Below, piece after piece: positions 11,516-22,429 of a DNA stretch of 64,000 nucleotides. The stretch is taken from NCBI RefSeq assembly GCF_019097595.1, contig NC_080726.1, positions 14,448,205 to 14,512,204 on the forward strand, read 5' to 3'. The notes beneath the pieces were generated by a model. The model was not told the DNA's origin, did not search any database, and saw nothing but the letters and a program-made list of their open reading frames with translations. The position numbers and the translations under genes were made by a program. This stretch comes from Hemibagrus wyckioides (Eukaryota > Chordata > Actinopteri > Siluriformes > Bagridae). The stretch's first letter is position 1. Each line of letters begins with the position of its first letter.

Positions 11516-12051
11516 CACTACCAGTCAAAAGTTTAGACACACCTTTTAATTCAATGTTTTTTGTTTAGGGATTTATTTTCTACATTCTAGAACAATACTG
11601 GAGATTTCAAAACTATGAAATAACACACATGGACTTAAGTAATCCATATGTAATGACAACAAAAAAGTCAGTTGTTATTTTAAGACACGAAGGTCAGGTG
11701 TTCTGGAATAGTTCTTGCAAGAACAGTATCGTCAAGTGCATTTGCAAAACCCATCAAGCACCATGATGAAACTGGCTCACATGAAGACCATCCCAGTAAA
11801 GCAAGACCAAAACTGACCTCTGCTGCAGAGGAGAAGTTCATTTAGAGTGACCAGCCTCAGAAATCACCAATTAACAGCACCTCAGATTAGAGCCGTTATG
11901 AAGGCTTTACAGAGCATCAGCAGCAGACATATCTCAATATCAACTGTTCAAACGACATTATTGTGTATTTCGGCCGCCTTCAGTATTGTTTTACAATGTA
12001 GAAAGAAATAAACATCAGGAAAGACCATGGAATTAGAAGATGTATCCAAAC
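11516..12051 (+). mobile_element. Non-coding Tc1-type element B, copy 1
   Basis: Starts 'cactaccagtcaaaagttta' and is near-identical along its length, in reverse, to 58046-58598. The right end stops at 'gtatccaaac' at 12051, whereas the other copy goes on for about 15 more bases to its terminal 'tggtagtg', so this copy has lost its right TIR tip. It has no transposase; the paired arms are about 80 bases long and about 70 per cent similar. It abuts element A on the left and element C on the right. Confidence 0.8.
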
Positions 12052-12072
12052 TATATATACATACTATATATA

Positions 12073-13378
12073 CTACTCACAACAGTGGTGGGTATACCAC
12101 AACAAAAAATGTCAATGTCTCAATAATTTGTCATGTGCCCTTGACCATCAATTACAGCTTGACCACGACGTCTCATGCTGTTCACAAGTCGACTTATTGT
12201 CTGCTGAGGCATGGCATGCCACTCTTCTTGAAGGACAGTCCACAGGTCATTGAGGTTCTGGGGTGCAGGGTTACGAGCCTCTACACGGCGACTTAGCTGA
12301 TCCCATAGGTTTTCTATGGGATTCAGGTCTGGAGAAAGTGCAGACCACTCCATTTCAGGTACCCCAGCCTCCAGCAGCCATTCCCTAATGATGCGACCTC
12401 GATGAGCTGGAGCATTGTCATCCATGAAGATGAAATTAGGCCTGTGTTGTTCATGCAGGGGCACAATGACTGGATTAATGATGTTATTCAGGTAGTATTG
12501 GTTTGTCACTGTACCATTCACAAGATGTAGGGCAGTTCTGTATTGAGTAGACATACCTGCCCAGACTGTAACACCACCACAACAGTGGCTGATGCATAGC
12601 GCTCTCCTTGACATCTCCAACATCGTTGGCGGCCATCATTTCTGCTCAACGTGAATCGACTTTCATCAGAGAACAGCACTGAGGCCCACTGGTCCCTCGT
12701 CCAGCGTAAATGCTACCTGGCCTGGTGGTGTGGTCAGGTACCCTTGCAGGTCGTCTAGCACGCAGAACATGCTGGTGTAAACGGTTTTGAATGGTCTGAC
12801 TTGGGTGCTTCTCACCTCCTTTAAATGTGCCTGGAGTTGAGTGGCATTCATCATCCAGTTCCACAGGGCACTGTTCACAATGAAGTGGTCATGTGCCAAA
12901 AGACGTCCACTTCTATGCCTTTCTGTGACTCTTCCAGTCTCTCTGTATCTCTGTCACAACCTGCTGATGACACTCTGTGACACTCTAAGCTCAGTGGCCA
13001 CTTCCCTCTGAGAACATCCTGTCTGAAGCCTCACAATGGTGAGGTACTGTTGATCAATAGTTAGGTGTGGTCTTGGTCTCATGATGTCAAAATGTGAACA
13101 GCATGATGACGAGGACTGTTTAAATACCAATTCTAATTGAATCAGAAAATTTATTAGTCGATTCATGGATCAAACACCAGTTGTGAATTTTGCCGTTAAG
13201 CACCTTGTTAGAGAACAGCAAGTTATGCAAAAAGTACTGAAACACTGAACAGTTGGACATGAGCATTCAAAAGTGTAGAGAAGGTCAAATTAAGTTCACC
13301 TGTAAAGGTTATAGTGCATTTTAGGTGCATCCTGAAATTTCACCCGAAAACCGAATATCCTTAACTTTTTGTGAGTAG
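12073..13378 (-). mobile_element. Tc1-type element C, near full length
   Basis: Ends are 'ctactcacaa' at 12073 and its complement 'ttgtgagtag' closing at 13378, each flanked by TA (12071-12072, 13379-13380). At 1306 bases it is close to a full Tc1 element. The TIRs are identical only for the outer 10 bases; inside, the left end has diverged or been replaced. The transposase is on the minus strand and broken. It lies in TA-repeat surroundings on both sides. Confidence 0.85.
12120..13082 (-). pseudogene. Broken Tc1 transposase of element C
   Basis: N-terminus from 13082 reads MRPRPHLTIDQQYL then QREVATELRVSQSVISRL, a helix-turn-helix. The middle is carried by two different frames: QLQAHLKEV with the segment near 12899-12800, and RLHQHVLRARRPARVPD near 12800-12740. 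From 12623 one open frame gives GGVTVWAGM, FMDDNAPAHRGR and [11 protein letters not shown], in which the second aspartate and the last glutamate are 34 residues apart, as in DD34E enzymes, and ends in MTNY. At least three frame changes are needed, so the gene is dead although all regions can be traced. Confidence 0.85.
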
Positions 13379-13650
13379 TATATATATATATATATAGTTT
13401 AGTGCAAAAGATTTGTTATTGTAAATGTAAAAGACAGATGTGCCCCATGTAATATAATGTCATAAATGCAAAAGACACATGTGATCTGATCACAAACAAT
13501 ACCATAAAACATGAACGGACTATGTTTGTTCACTTATTTATTTGTTATTTACTTATTATTTGTTTGTTTTCTTACATATATTTGTTCATTTATTTATTTG
13601 TTATTTATTTATTATTTGTTTGTTTGTTTTTTTGTTTTTGTTTTTTGCTT
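13379..13650 (+). repeat. (TA)n and T-rich simple sequence
   Basis: (TA)n at 13379-13396 directly at the flank of element C, then unique AT-rich DNA, then at 13530-13650 a T-rich run of 'tatttgt', 'ttatttatt' and 'tttgttt' words. The leucine/phenylalanine-rich open frame at 13511-13699 comes from this composition. Confidence 0.75.
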
Positions 13651-14394
13651 TACTGAGAGCACAGCTGTTGTAGGCTTTATTTATTTTACTGCCTTTTAAA
13701 AACTAGTGATAGATTTAAACATGAGCCCTTTGACTTTTATGCTTGTATACACTGGAATTTTCCATTAAAAGTAGAAGACAGGCTTGTTTGACTCATCGGG
13801 GATAAGTGGGTATGGATGCTTGTCAGTGTGTCCTTTGATAAGTAGTGTGCAATATCAGTGTCTGATGGAGCTTTTCAAGGATATGTAGTACTGTACATGT
13901 CACTGGTCATGTATGCACAGCCACGTTGCTCCCATGTCCCTGGCCCTACGTGTGAATCCTCAGTAGATGTGTGTGGTAGATCAAAGAGGCTTTGAGAGCT
14001 TCTGTCCACAAACTCGCTCTGCTGCTGCCTCTCTGTGGATGCTGTGTACTCAAACAGACAAGCCTAAGAAATACAGCCCTGGATTTGATGAAACTTGGTT
14101 CAATTATTGATTAAGCTCTGCACTAGGAGAGTGCAGAAAGAGTGCTGTTGTAGCTGCTGTTCACCAAGGTCACGTCAGTTTTATTCCAGCCAATAGGACG
14201 TGCTCTTATAGTCTGATCTGTAGTGAGTGGAAGCTAAGCAGGAAGTTAATTGATGAACCTTCAAAATTGTTAGTATCAATACATGGGTAGCAGGGCATAT
14301 AGCACTAAAGGAAGGAATTAGTGCTAAGTCTATAATGAACTCAGAAACAACGCTGACCTGTTAGTTCCTCAGGAGATCTTGGTTGCGCACTTCC
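13651..14394. other. No gene recognised
   Basis: Unique-looking DNA with no gene or repeat that could be supported. Confidence 0.45.
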
Positions 14395-14715
14395 AAATGA
14401 TGATAAACTATTGAAGAAAGGACATTATCAACATTTACATTATTTACTGTCCAGTGTCACCCAAAAGAGGATGGGTTTCCTTTTCAGCCTGGTTCCTCTC
14501 AAGGTTTCTTCCTCACATCATCTCAGAGAGTTTTTCCTTGCCACCGACACCTCAGGCTTGCTCATTAGGGATAAATGTTAGGGATAAATACTTTATTTAA
14601 CTTAAATTAAAACTTACGTCATTTTTATTCTGTGTTTCTATACTTCTGTAAAGCTGCTTTGAGACAATGTCCATTATTAAAAGCGCTATGCAAATAAATT
14701 GAATTGAATTAAATG
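14395..14715 (-). repeat. Dispersed teleost repeat, longest copy
   Basis: On the minus strand it begins 'caattcaatttatttgca', passes 'gtctcaaagcagctttac', then 'ggcaaggaaaaactctctg' and 'gaggaagaaaccttgagagg', and ends near 'cccatcctcttttgggtg'. Parts recur at 2092-2195, 45420-45590 and 52155-52425, giving four relatives in 64 kb. No coding region or RNA-polymerase-III boxes were recognised. It is abundant in fish genomes, often near genes. Confidence 0.8.
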
Positions 14716-15876
14716 TGTGATTATATTAACATCTTAATTTGTTGGAATTTCCTGACAAAAATGTGTGGTAGAATGTTGAAACTGAAAATGACTTCACTTG
14801 ACTTCATAATCAGTTTGAATGAATAAAAAAAGAACATTGAACAATAGCATGAAAATACGATGCACTATGGGATGTGACCAAAGCTGCATTATTCAGATTG
14901 AACAGACAGTGTGATAGAGGAATATAAACACAGATGTGAATAATAATAAAGGGCAGAGGTGTGCACTGGGACTGGGATCCTGCAGAGTGCAATTAAAAAC
15001 TTTAATGTTTAAACTGTGCACAAGCCAGAGGTCAGATGAATAGATATTTGGATTGCAGATGCGCTAGACAGAAATGCATGCACACTTACATGAGGAGTTA
15101 TTTTGTCCTTTAACAAATCAATTAGCAGGGCTTGTGTGATACTTTTGTGTAAAAAAAAAAAAAAAAAAAAGGGAAAGAGAAGAGAAAGCGATGTGACAGA
15201 GAGGTGATACCGATAAGGCGTTCTAAGAGAGGCCATTCTGTTTCTCATGCCTCCGTCTCACTTTAATTAGACAGACGAGCGTGTGAGCAGAATCCCAATC
15301 AGACACAAGGAGGGACAGATGCTTGGTATGTGTGATGGGCTTTGCACATGTGTTGGTATGTGAGGCAGTAGGAGAAAAACAGGGGAGGAAAAAAAAAGCA
15401 GAATAACACTACACTACATCAGAGAGGGGGGGGAGTAAACAGGGGACATGCTGTTTGGTCACATCGCAGTGGTCAGCAGGATACAGCAAGATAGAGGGAG
15501 GGAGAGAATTGACAACACTACATATTTCTAAGAAAACAGGCGAAAGGATTAGGAATAAGAAGAGAGAAGAGAGTGGCATGTGTTCAGCCGGTGATAAAAT
15601 GTCCCCAACTAAGTCTGTGTTGAGTCTGTGTACAAGGGTCAGTTGTGAAAAAGAGACAAGGCCAGGGAGGTTGCAGTCTGTCAGCTTACTTAGCTTTAGT
15701 TGTTTTTTTTTTTGCTTAGCGGATTCAAAACACTTCTAAATAAACAGCAACACTTCCCTTCAACCCTGCAGATTAAGACTTGAAACCATGTCATAATGAG
15801 GTCAAAGTTGCCATGAAAAGTACTGTGTATTTGCTAAGTCTTACACACACATATCATTTAAATACATTATTTTATA
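14716..15876. other. No gene recognised; A20 tract
   Basis: Contains a run of 20 A at 15151-15170 and purine-rich DNA at 15280-15560. The 94-codon frame at 15455-15739 is arginine/lysine-rich because of that composition and has no domain. No gene is called. Confidence 0.45.
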
Positions 15877-16502
15877 CACCGACCAGGCATAACATTATGT
15901 CCTGCCTAATATTGCGTTGGTCCTCCCTTTTGCTGCCAAAACAGCCCTGACCTGTCATGCACTGTGTATTCTGACACCTTTCTATCAGAACCAGCATTAA
16001 CTTCTTCAGCAGTTTGAGCAACGGTAGCTCGTCTGTTGGATCGGATCACACAGGCCAGCTTTGACTCCCCACGTGCATCAACAAATCTTGGCTGCCCATG
16101 ACCCTGTCGCCAGGTCACCGCTGTTCCTTCCTTGGACCACTTTTGATAGATACTGACCACTGCAGACCGGGAACACCCCACAAGAGCTGCAGTTTTGGAG
16201 ATGCTCCGATCCAGCCTGACTCATCGTGTACTGTGCATTCTCACGCCTTTCTATCAGAACCAGCGTCAACTTTCTTTTAGAAATCTGAGCAACAGTAGCT
16301 TGTCTGTTAGATCAGATCGCCTGGCCTTCGTCAAACTCGCTCAGATCCTTACGCTTGCCCATTTTTCCTGCTTTTAACGCATCAACTTTGAGGACAAAAT
16401 GTTCACTTGTATATCCCACCCACTAACAGGTGCCATGATGAGGAGATAATCAGTGTTCTTCACTTCACCTGTCACTGCTCATAATGTTATGCCTGATCGG
16501 TG
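15877..16502 (-). mobile_element. Mosaic Tc1-type element with internal repeat
   Basis: TIRs 'caccgaccaggcataacatt' at 15877 and 'aatgttatgcctgatcggtg' ending at 16502, flanked by TA at 15875-15876 and 16503-16504. Same family as 7093-7458. On the minus strand its first part matches that copy through the same deletion junction; it then returns to the standard N-terminal text and reads on, so the segment for the second half of the DNA-binding domain occurs twice, once diverged (about 16219-16310) and once near 15950-16045. A recombination or gap-repair origin is likely. Confidence 0.85.
15906..16362 (-). pseudogene. Rearranged Tc1 transposase fragment
   Basis: From 16362 the text encodes a MGKRKDLSEFDEG start, then the shared deletion. 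From 16181 a 91-codon frame gives MGCSRSAVVSIYQKWSKEG, a good helix-turn-helix, then RQGHGQPRFVDARGESK, an AT-hook-like linker, then SNRRATVAQTAEEVNAGS, the second helical half, and jumps from EYTVHDRSG to the C-terminal GGPTQY with a TAG stop. The entire DDE catalytic domain is missing. If made, the product would be a DNA-binding fragment only. Nothing shows it is expressed. Confidence 0.8.
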
Positions 16503-16574
16503 TACTGTACATGTTAGGCGTTTGATATCCAAGTATTACCTTTCCAACACAACATAATGTTGCAAAAAAATGTG

Positions 16575-17400
16575 TATGAATGACATTTAAAGTCTCTAGA
16601 AAACTGTTCCAGATTTTCCAAGATGCTTAGAAACAAAATAAAAAACAGTCTCCTTATAAGGAGATCAAGACACAATAAAAACTGAGTTGGCCTCCTAGTG
16701 TACAGTTTATATGCCCTGTATGTACAATTGCATGTATGATGCCACAAGATTTTATCACAGTTCGAAATCAGCAGCTCATATTGTGTAACCATGTGGAAAT
16801 CTAATTATGGTGAAGAGCCTAAATAACTGTTTATAAATCAATCATTAAACAGAAATTAAAATTAAAATTAGAACTTTTGCAAAACATGTACCCTTATTAC
16901 TAGAATTAAGCTTGCATCTATAAATCGAGGAAATCTTATGCAACATCATAGAGGAAAGATAAAATAAAAATCAGAGCTAGTAAAGAAAGTATTACATTAC
17001 ATAATAAACCACTTTTCAGCGAAAAAACGTAACAAAGGCCGTCAGGGGTTTCCTGCAAAAACAAAAGCAAGGGTGACATTTAAAGTCTCCAGAAGAACTG
17101 TGCCAGATTCTCCAAGATGCTTAAACTAGATACAAAGCAGTTTCCTTATAAGGCAATAATTGTGTCTATCTATATGTACAAGGCAAAATAATCATGGCAT
17201 TAGCATATAATAATATGGTAATATTTTGTTAGCATGCCAGTTAAAAGACAATGTCTTGCATGTTTCATGCCTGTATGAATGTCACGCTACACAATTTCAC
17301 TGCAATTTTAATCAAAAGCTCATATTGTGTAACCATGTGGAAATCTACTCATGGCAATGAGCCTAAATGACTGTTTCTATATCATGAAACAAGAAATCTA
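16575..17400 (+). repeat. Diverged direct duplication
   Basis: Two copies of about 300 bases. 'tgacatttaaagtct' occurs at 16581 and 17074, and 'gctcatattgtgtaaccatg' at 16774 and 17318; the shift grows from 493 to 544, so one copy has gained about 50 bases. A third, weaker relative of the segment at 16880-16975 (words 'atctta' ... 'aacatca.agaggaaa') lies at about 18990-19110. No coding region. This may be an unrecognised dispersed repeat or a local duplication. Confidence 0.65.
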
Positions 17401-19394
17401 AATTGGAAATTAATCGGCAAGCCTATTTTAAACAGAAGCTAATTATCTATATGACAACAGTGACCAGAATTCATTATTACTTAAGATGTACAAAATAATG
17501 TTATTATCCAGAGAGCCTGGAAAAGTTTTTAATTAAAAGCAACAACTAAAGTGTAGGAACAGACAACAAGCTTGTCTACATGTAATCAAAACATCAATTA
17601 TGTATTGCTATCTTTATGATTCGTAGCAATGTCATTAGAGAGCTCATATCCTGCTCGGTAATAATTGTTAAAGCGAATGTTGTGATAGGTCTCATAGGTG
17701 TGTGACATAAAATATAATTATCAATATCACACATACGTATGTTCCGCTATCAGCACGGCTGTGATCACGGCGTAGGCCCAAGGGTGGTATTGCTTCTGTA
17801 CACAGTTCCATAAACAATAAATTAAAAATGAGTAACTGACATTTTAGACAGTGTGGTCAAATACTTTTGCACCATCAATGAAGAGTTTCCAAAAAAGCCA
17901 CAGCTGGACAGAGCGTCATGAGTTGCTATACAACACACAGACAGCCTGACTGACAGGAAGTGTAGTAAAGATTTCAATGTAATGAATTTTATGCAACAAA
18001 AAAAGACAAGACTGAAGAAAACAAAGAGCTTCCCCAGTGCCGTTATACTAAATATTAGCTCCTTAGGAACTATCAAATTGGCGGAAATAACTGTTGTATA
18101 ATGCTCCCATTCAAACTCCTCAAGTCAAGACCACCTTGGCTAACCAAATAAAAAATAATGAAATAAATAATCCCCTTCCCCAAGTCTTTATTTTAAAAAA
18201 GTAAAGTAGGTCTAACTTTTAAAGCCTACATCAAATATTACACATTTGTTCACAACTACCTCGAGCGTCAACTTGTAACAAAACAACTTTTGTTGCTGTC
18301 TCTCATGTGTAACCATTATTTCTACATTTTGTTCCCTGTGCATTTTGTTCCTTCGTTCGTTCTCCTTATTGTACAATTTGTGATCTAGCTTTCCCTACTA
18401 CATGCACCTTATTTCTCACACACTTTCTTTCATCTCTCTCTGCCTCCCCTGCAGTACTCTCCTGCCTCCCCTGGGGTGCCTGCCTCACACTTTGGGAACC
18501 ACTGTTACAGTACAATATATTCTAGACTATGCTTAGTAAAAGTCTGAAATGTGACACAAGCTCATAAGAACAAACAATACAGCAGTAGCGATACACATGT
18601 GGACATAACCTGTCATGACTCCATATGACATTTGCTATGACGTTTATGACATGCTTATGTCATTCTAATGCCACGGGGTTCTAATAAACTGGTAGCAGAT
18701 AAACAAATTCTGAATTAATTCTCCTTTTCACACATACATAATAACGCCCACAGAGCAACTGGTCAGCTAGGTGAAAGATATAAAGTGTAAAGCAGTAATA
18801 ACTGGAAGGCAATTCACACATTACTATCATTCAAGACCAAGCTTGGTTTTCCATTTTGCATGTTTTGTTTGTTGTTATCATTTCAGTAAATAGTGGCTGT
18901 AACCAATTACTGTTTTTCTCCAGTTATTTTTTTAACAATATATACAGCAATAATTTCCGTATTGATCATTTTCTGAATTAAAACGACTCATTTTTACAAA
19001 AATGTTTACTTTTGCAACACGTCTACTCTTATCACTGTTATTATACTTGGAGGAGATCTTATATAAGAACATCACAGAGGAAATATTGTTAAAAAAAAAT
19101 CAGCGCTCTTCTTTTGTTGTCAGAGATAAAGGTACGTGTCAGACAGCACGCAAGCATGCTAAAAATCTAAACTAGAGATCTCAAAAGAGAATTGTGCTTA
19201 GAGAGAGATACTGCGAGTGTCTCTGTGTGTTCCAACACTAGCCTTCACATGAAAGAATGAGTTTTCAACAGGTTTCCTTTGAATGCAACAGTGGCCTACC
19301 ATGTGTACCTCTGTAACAGGATCAATTCAGTTAGAAAACAGATCAATTATTTAGTCCTATTTGAAAAGCCAAGAAAAGAGTTAATGAATATATA
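17401..19394. other. No gene recognised
   Basis: AT-rich DNA. 18420-18510 has a C-rich stretch ending 'tttgggaaccactg', a phrase common at the edges of fish and mammal repeats but too short to classify. A weak third copy of the upstream duplication lies at 18990-19110. No gene was supported. Confidence 0.4.
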
Positions 19395-19819
19395 CTCACT
19401 GAACGCTTTGACAGGAACACCTATATCTCTGCCTTGACATTTTCTGCTTTCTGGGATGCTTTTCACATGTCTGTAAAGAGTGGTTTATAAATTCTCCACA
19501 GAATTGTCTCATCAGCAGTCGACACTCACGGGATTATTATTTTTTTCATTCTATTCTGTTTATTGATTCTAGTAAGTAAAATTTCAGAAGACTTAAACCC
19601 GCCTGTCTGGCACCAACAACCATCTCACGGTCAAAATCAATCAGATTTTGAATGAGAATACATTTTTTCCCAACAAATTCTTATGCTTGATGTGAACATT
19701 TCTGAGTGTCTGGACCTGTAACTGCATGTTTTAATGCACAGCACTGCTACCATATAAGTGTCTGATTGGAAAATTGCACGAATGAAAAGGGGTGTTCCTA
19801 TTAAAATGACCAGTGAGTG
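19395..19819 (-). mobile_element. Decayed Tc1-type element with N-terminal relic
   Basis: Left end 'ctcactgaacgctttgacag' then 'gaacacc'; right end, inverted, 'cactcactggtcattttaat' then 'aggaacacc'; TA flanks at 19393-19394 and 19820-19821. On the minus strand about 19690-19570 a start-like 'gggaaaaaatg' is followed by text that translates to DFDREMVVGARQAG, typical of the N-terminal helix region of a Tc1-type transposase. The rest of the gene is missing. A 78-codon minus frame at 19637-19873 is in a different frame and is not meaningful. Confidence 0.7.
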
Positions 19820-21145
19820 TAACGTTATAATTACTGTGTGTGTTGGGTTTTTGTTTTGTTTTGTTTTGTTCATGCAGCTACATGAAAGTAGAACAGCTAA
19901 GAGAGCATGCCTGTAATATATTTCTGCACTTTTCAGCCCTGTCTGCCACTCGACTGAGGATTTGGCTCTGCCTCCAAGAATGGTCCTTATCTGCTACATA
20001 CTCATTGTGCCCTAACATGAGCTGGCCTGCTTTACAGCTTTGTTTATTGCCTCACTGGAGACATTTTTGTTGCAAAGCTACTTTAGGAAGAAAAAATGGA
20101 AGTCCATATTTCTCTTACCAAAGCTTTGGCAGTTGTTTGTTCCAAAATACATATTGTTCAAATGTTCTCATACAATTAGCAAATTTATCGCTCACAGTGA
20201 CATGAACACTAAATATTAGACCTGGCAACACATCCGCCTGCTATAAATGTCCACTCTCGTTCTAGTCCTTTAGCCTACTGTGATTTTCCATTCACAATTT
20301 AAACTAATGAAGCATTTACATTTATATAAACACAGTTTCATTTGCATTTTCATACACTATAAATCATCCTATTTTAAATTTGACTATAATATGCTCCATC
20401 ATGGAGGCTCTGTTTTCTTGCCAGGACTCCGAGATAATGCACACTGAAATATTACCGAATACAAGATTGATATTGAAAAAGCAATAGCAATTGCAAGAGA
20501 TTGCAATAACGCTCTTGTCAGAAACTCTATTTGTCCGTGCTGTAATGAATGAGCTGCATGTACTCTAAAGCCGAGCAGTAGATCTTTCATGGCAATGAGA
20601 GCAATAGATTCTATCTTTTATTATTATTATTTTGTAGACTGCTTTGTAATGGAGCATCTGTGTTCTGGAAATAGCCCCCTGCTGCTAGTAGAAATAGCCA
20701 GTTTACCGTTGGTTTGCTATTAAAGTTTATGAAGTATACAGAAAAGAAAGCAGGGGAATTTCACACACTGGACAAATCATGGAGGACATTTAACTTCCCC
20801 CTGAATTTGTGTTGGACTGAAATGCTGCTATCACCCTAGAACCTAGTATAATAATAACCTATGTCTATAAATTTATCAGCATTATGAAATATTTCAGGAA
20901 TAGTAATCCTTAATTACTTTATTGATGTAATATTAGAGTATCACTCTCCTTCCTCATACTGCTATACTACTGTCATTACCACAGCAGATGATTCATATGA
21001 GTGCATGTCCTTCACAAGTTTGATTGCGTTTCATGATGATGGGATAGCACTACTGAGAACCGGGTAATAGACCTCATCCATTAACAGAAAGCATTTGATT
21101 ATTGCCTGCATATGTCTTATGAATTGGTTTTTATGCTGTTTTTTC

Positions 21146-21146
<1 letters not shown>
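19820..21146. other. No gene recognised
   Basis: Includes a 121-codon plus frame (19840-20205) rich in Cys, Leu and Ser, without homologous features or repeat structure. It has no partner exon signals that I can defend, so it is left uncalled. Confidence 0.4.

Positions 21147-21181
<35 letters not shown>
21147..21181 (+). repeat. (AT)n flanking the intact Tc1
   Basis: About 17 AT units directly before the left TIR. (TA)n continues after the right TIR at 22430-22445, followed by a short CA tract, as expected if the element landed inside an AT microsatellite. Its TYR/ILE codons extend the transposase frame upstream artificially. Confidence 0.95.
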
Positions 21182-21184
<3 letters not shown>

Positions 21185-21210
21185 TATATTGCCAAAAGTA
21201 TTCGCTCACC
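21182..21210 (+). repeat. Left TIR of intact Tc1
   Basis: Twenty-nine bases, perfectly inverted at 22401-22429. It contains 'gccaaaagtattcgctcacc'. Expected binding and cleavage site of its own transposase; unlike 22520-24050 there is no second inner repeat visible, so this is a short-TIR family. Confidence 0.95.
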
Positions 21211-21315
21211 CATCCAAATAATCAGAATCAGGTGTTCCAATCACTTCCATGGCCACAGGTGTATAAAATCAAGCACCTAGGCATGCAGACTGTTTGTACA
21301 AACATTTGTGAAAGA

Positions 21316-22347
21316 ATGGGTCACTCTCAGGAGCTCAGTGAATTCCAGCGTGGAACTGTGATAGGATGCCACCTGTGCAACAAATCCAGTCGTGAAATTT
21401 CCTCGCTCCTAAATATTCCACAGTCAACTGTCAGCTGTATTATAAGAACGTGGAAGTGTTTGGGAACGACAGCAACTCAGCCACGAAGTGGTAGGCCATG
21501 TAAACTGACGGAGCGGGGTCAGCGGATGCTGAGGCGCATAGTGCAAAGAGGTCGCCAACTTTCTGCAGAGTCAATCGCTACAGACCTCCAAACTTCATGT
21601 GGCCTTCAGATTAGCTCAAGAACAGTGCGCAGAGAGCTTCATGGAATGGGTTTCCATGGCCGAGCAGCTGCATCCAAGCCATACATCACCAAGTGCAATG
21701 CAAAGCGTCGGATGCAGTGGTGTAAAGCACACCGCCACTGGACTCTAGAGCAGTGGAGACGCGTTCTCTGGAGTGACGAATCGCGCTTCTCCATCTGGCA
21801 ATCTGATGGACGAGTCTGGGTTTGGCGGTTGCCAGGAGAACGGTACTTGTCTGACTGCATTGTGCCAAGTGTAAAGTTTGGTGGAGGGGGGATTATGGTG
21901 TGGGGTTGTTTTTCAGGAGCTGGGCTTGGCCCCTTAGTTCCAGTGAAAGGAACTCTGAATGCTTCAGCATACCAAGACATTTTGGACAATTCCATGCTCC
22001 CAACTTTGTGGGAACAGTTTGGAGCTGGCCCCTTCCTCTTCCAACATGACTGTGCACCAGTGCACAAAGCAAGGTCCATAAAGACATGGATGACAGAGTC
22101 TGGTGTGGAGGAACTTGACTGGCCTGCACAGAGTCCTGACCTCAACCCGATAGAACACCTTTGGGATGAATTAGAGCGGAGACTGAGAGCCAGGCCTTCT
22201 CATCCAACATCAGTGTGTGACCTCACAAATGCGCTTCTGGAAGAATGGTCAAAAATTCCCATAAACACACTCCTAAACCTTGTGGACAGCCTTCCCAGAA
22301 GAGTTGAAGCTGTTATAGCTGCAAAGGGTGGACCGACGTCATATTGA
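21316..22347 (+). CDS. Intact Tc1-family DD34E transposase
   Basis: Cuts and pastes its own element at TA sites. The open frame extends upstream to 21112 through the AT repeat, but the ATG at 21316 ([10 protein letters not shown]) gives 343 residues, the usual Tc1 length; an in-frame ATG at 21283 would add 11. Residues about 1-50 form the first helix-turn-helix ([19 protein letters not shown]), residues 57-65 an AT-hook-like linker written SGRPCKLT, where arginine is usual at the C, and 66-125 the second helical half. The catalytic domain has D154 (LWSDESRF), glycine-rich [15 protein letters not shown] at 187-201, D245 (FQHDCAPVH) and E280 ([11 protein letters not shown]), with exactly 34 residues between D245 and E280. 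It ends TSY. No stop or frameshift. Whether the enzyme still works is not shown by the sequence; several Arg-to-Cys/His/Gln type residues are suspicious. Confidence 0.95.
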   Translation: MGHSQELSEFQRGTVIGCHLCNKSSREISSLLNIPQSTVSCIIRTWKCLGTTATQPRSGRPCKLTERGQRMLRRIVQRGRQLSAESIATDLQTSCGLQISSRTVRRELHGMGFHGRAAASKPYITKCNAKRRMQWCKAHRHWTLEQWRRVLWSDESRFSIWQSDGRVWVWRLPGERYLSDCIVPSVKFGGGGIMVWGCFSGAGLGPLVPVKGTLNASAYQDILDNSMLPTLWEQFGAGPFLFQHDCAPVHKARSIKTWMTESGVEELDWPAQSPDLNPIEHLWDELERRLRARPSHPTSVCDLTNALLEEWSKIPINTLLNLVDSLPRRVEAVIAAKGGPTSY

Positions 22348-22400
22348 ACCCTATGGATTAGGAATGGGATGTCACTTAAGTTCATATGCGAGTCAAGGCA

Positions 22401-22429
22401 GGTGAGCGAATACTTTTGGCAATATAGTG
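22401..22429 (-). repeat. Right TIR of intact Tc1
   Basis: Exact inverted copy of 21182-21210, followed by TA at 22430-22431 and an AT/CA microsatellite. Confidence 0.95.

Larger units (their letters stand above)
21182..22429 (+). mobile_element. Complete Tc1 transposon
   Basis: A 1248-base element with identical 29-base TIRs (21182-21210 and 22401-22429; outer bases CACTATATTGCC), TA on each side (21180-21181, 22430-22431) and one uninterrupted transposase gene. Length, ends and gene layout all fit a full Tc1 element. The perfect ends and open frame indicate a recent insertion compared with every other transposon in the window. No second copy of this family is present here. Confidence 0.95.

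Noticed and set aside
19840..20205. 121-codon Cys/Leu-rich frame as a candidate gene
   Set aside because: No domain, no repeat-independent support and a poly-T-derived start; left as chance.
21639..22145. 168-codon and other minus-strand frames inside the intact Tc1
   Set aside because: Antisense shadows of the transposase gene; the plus frame has all the catalytic motifs.
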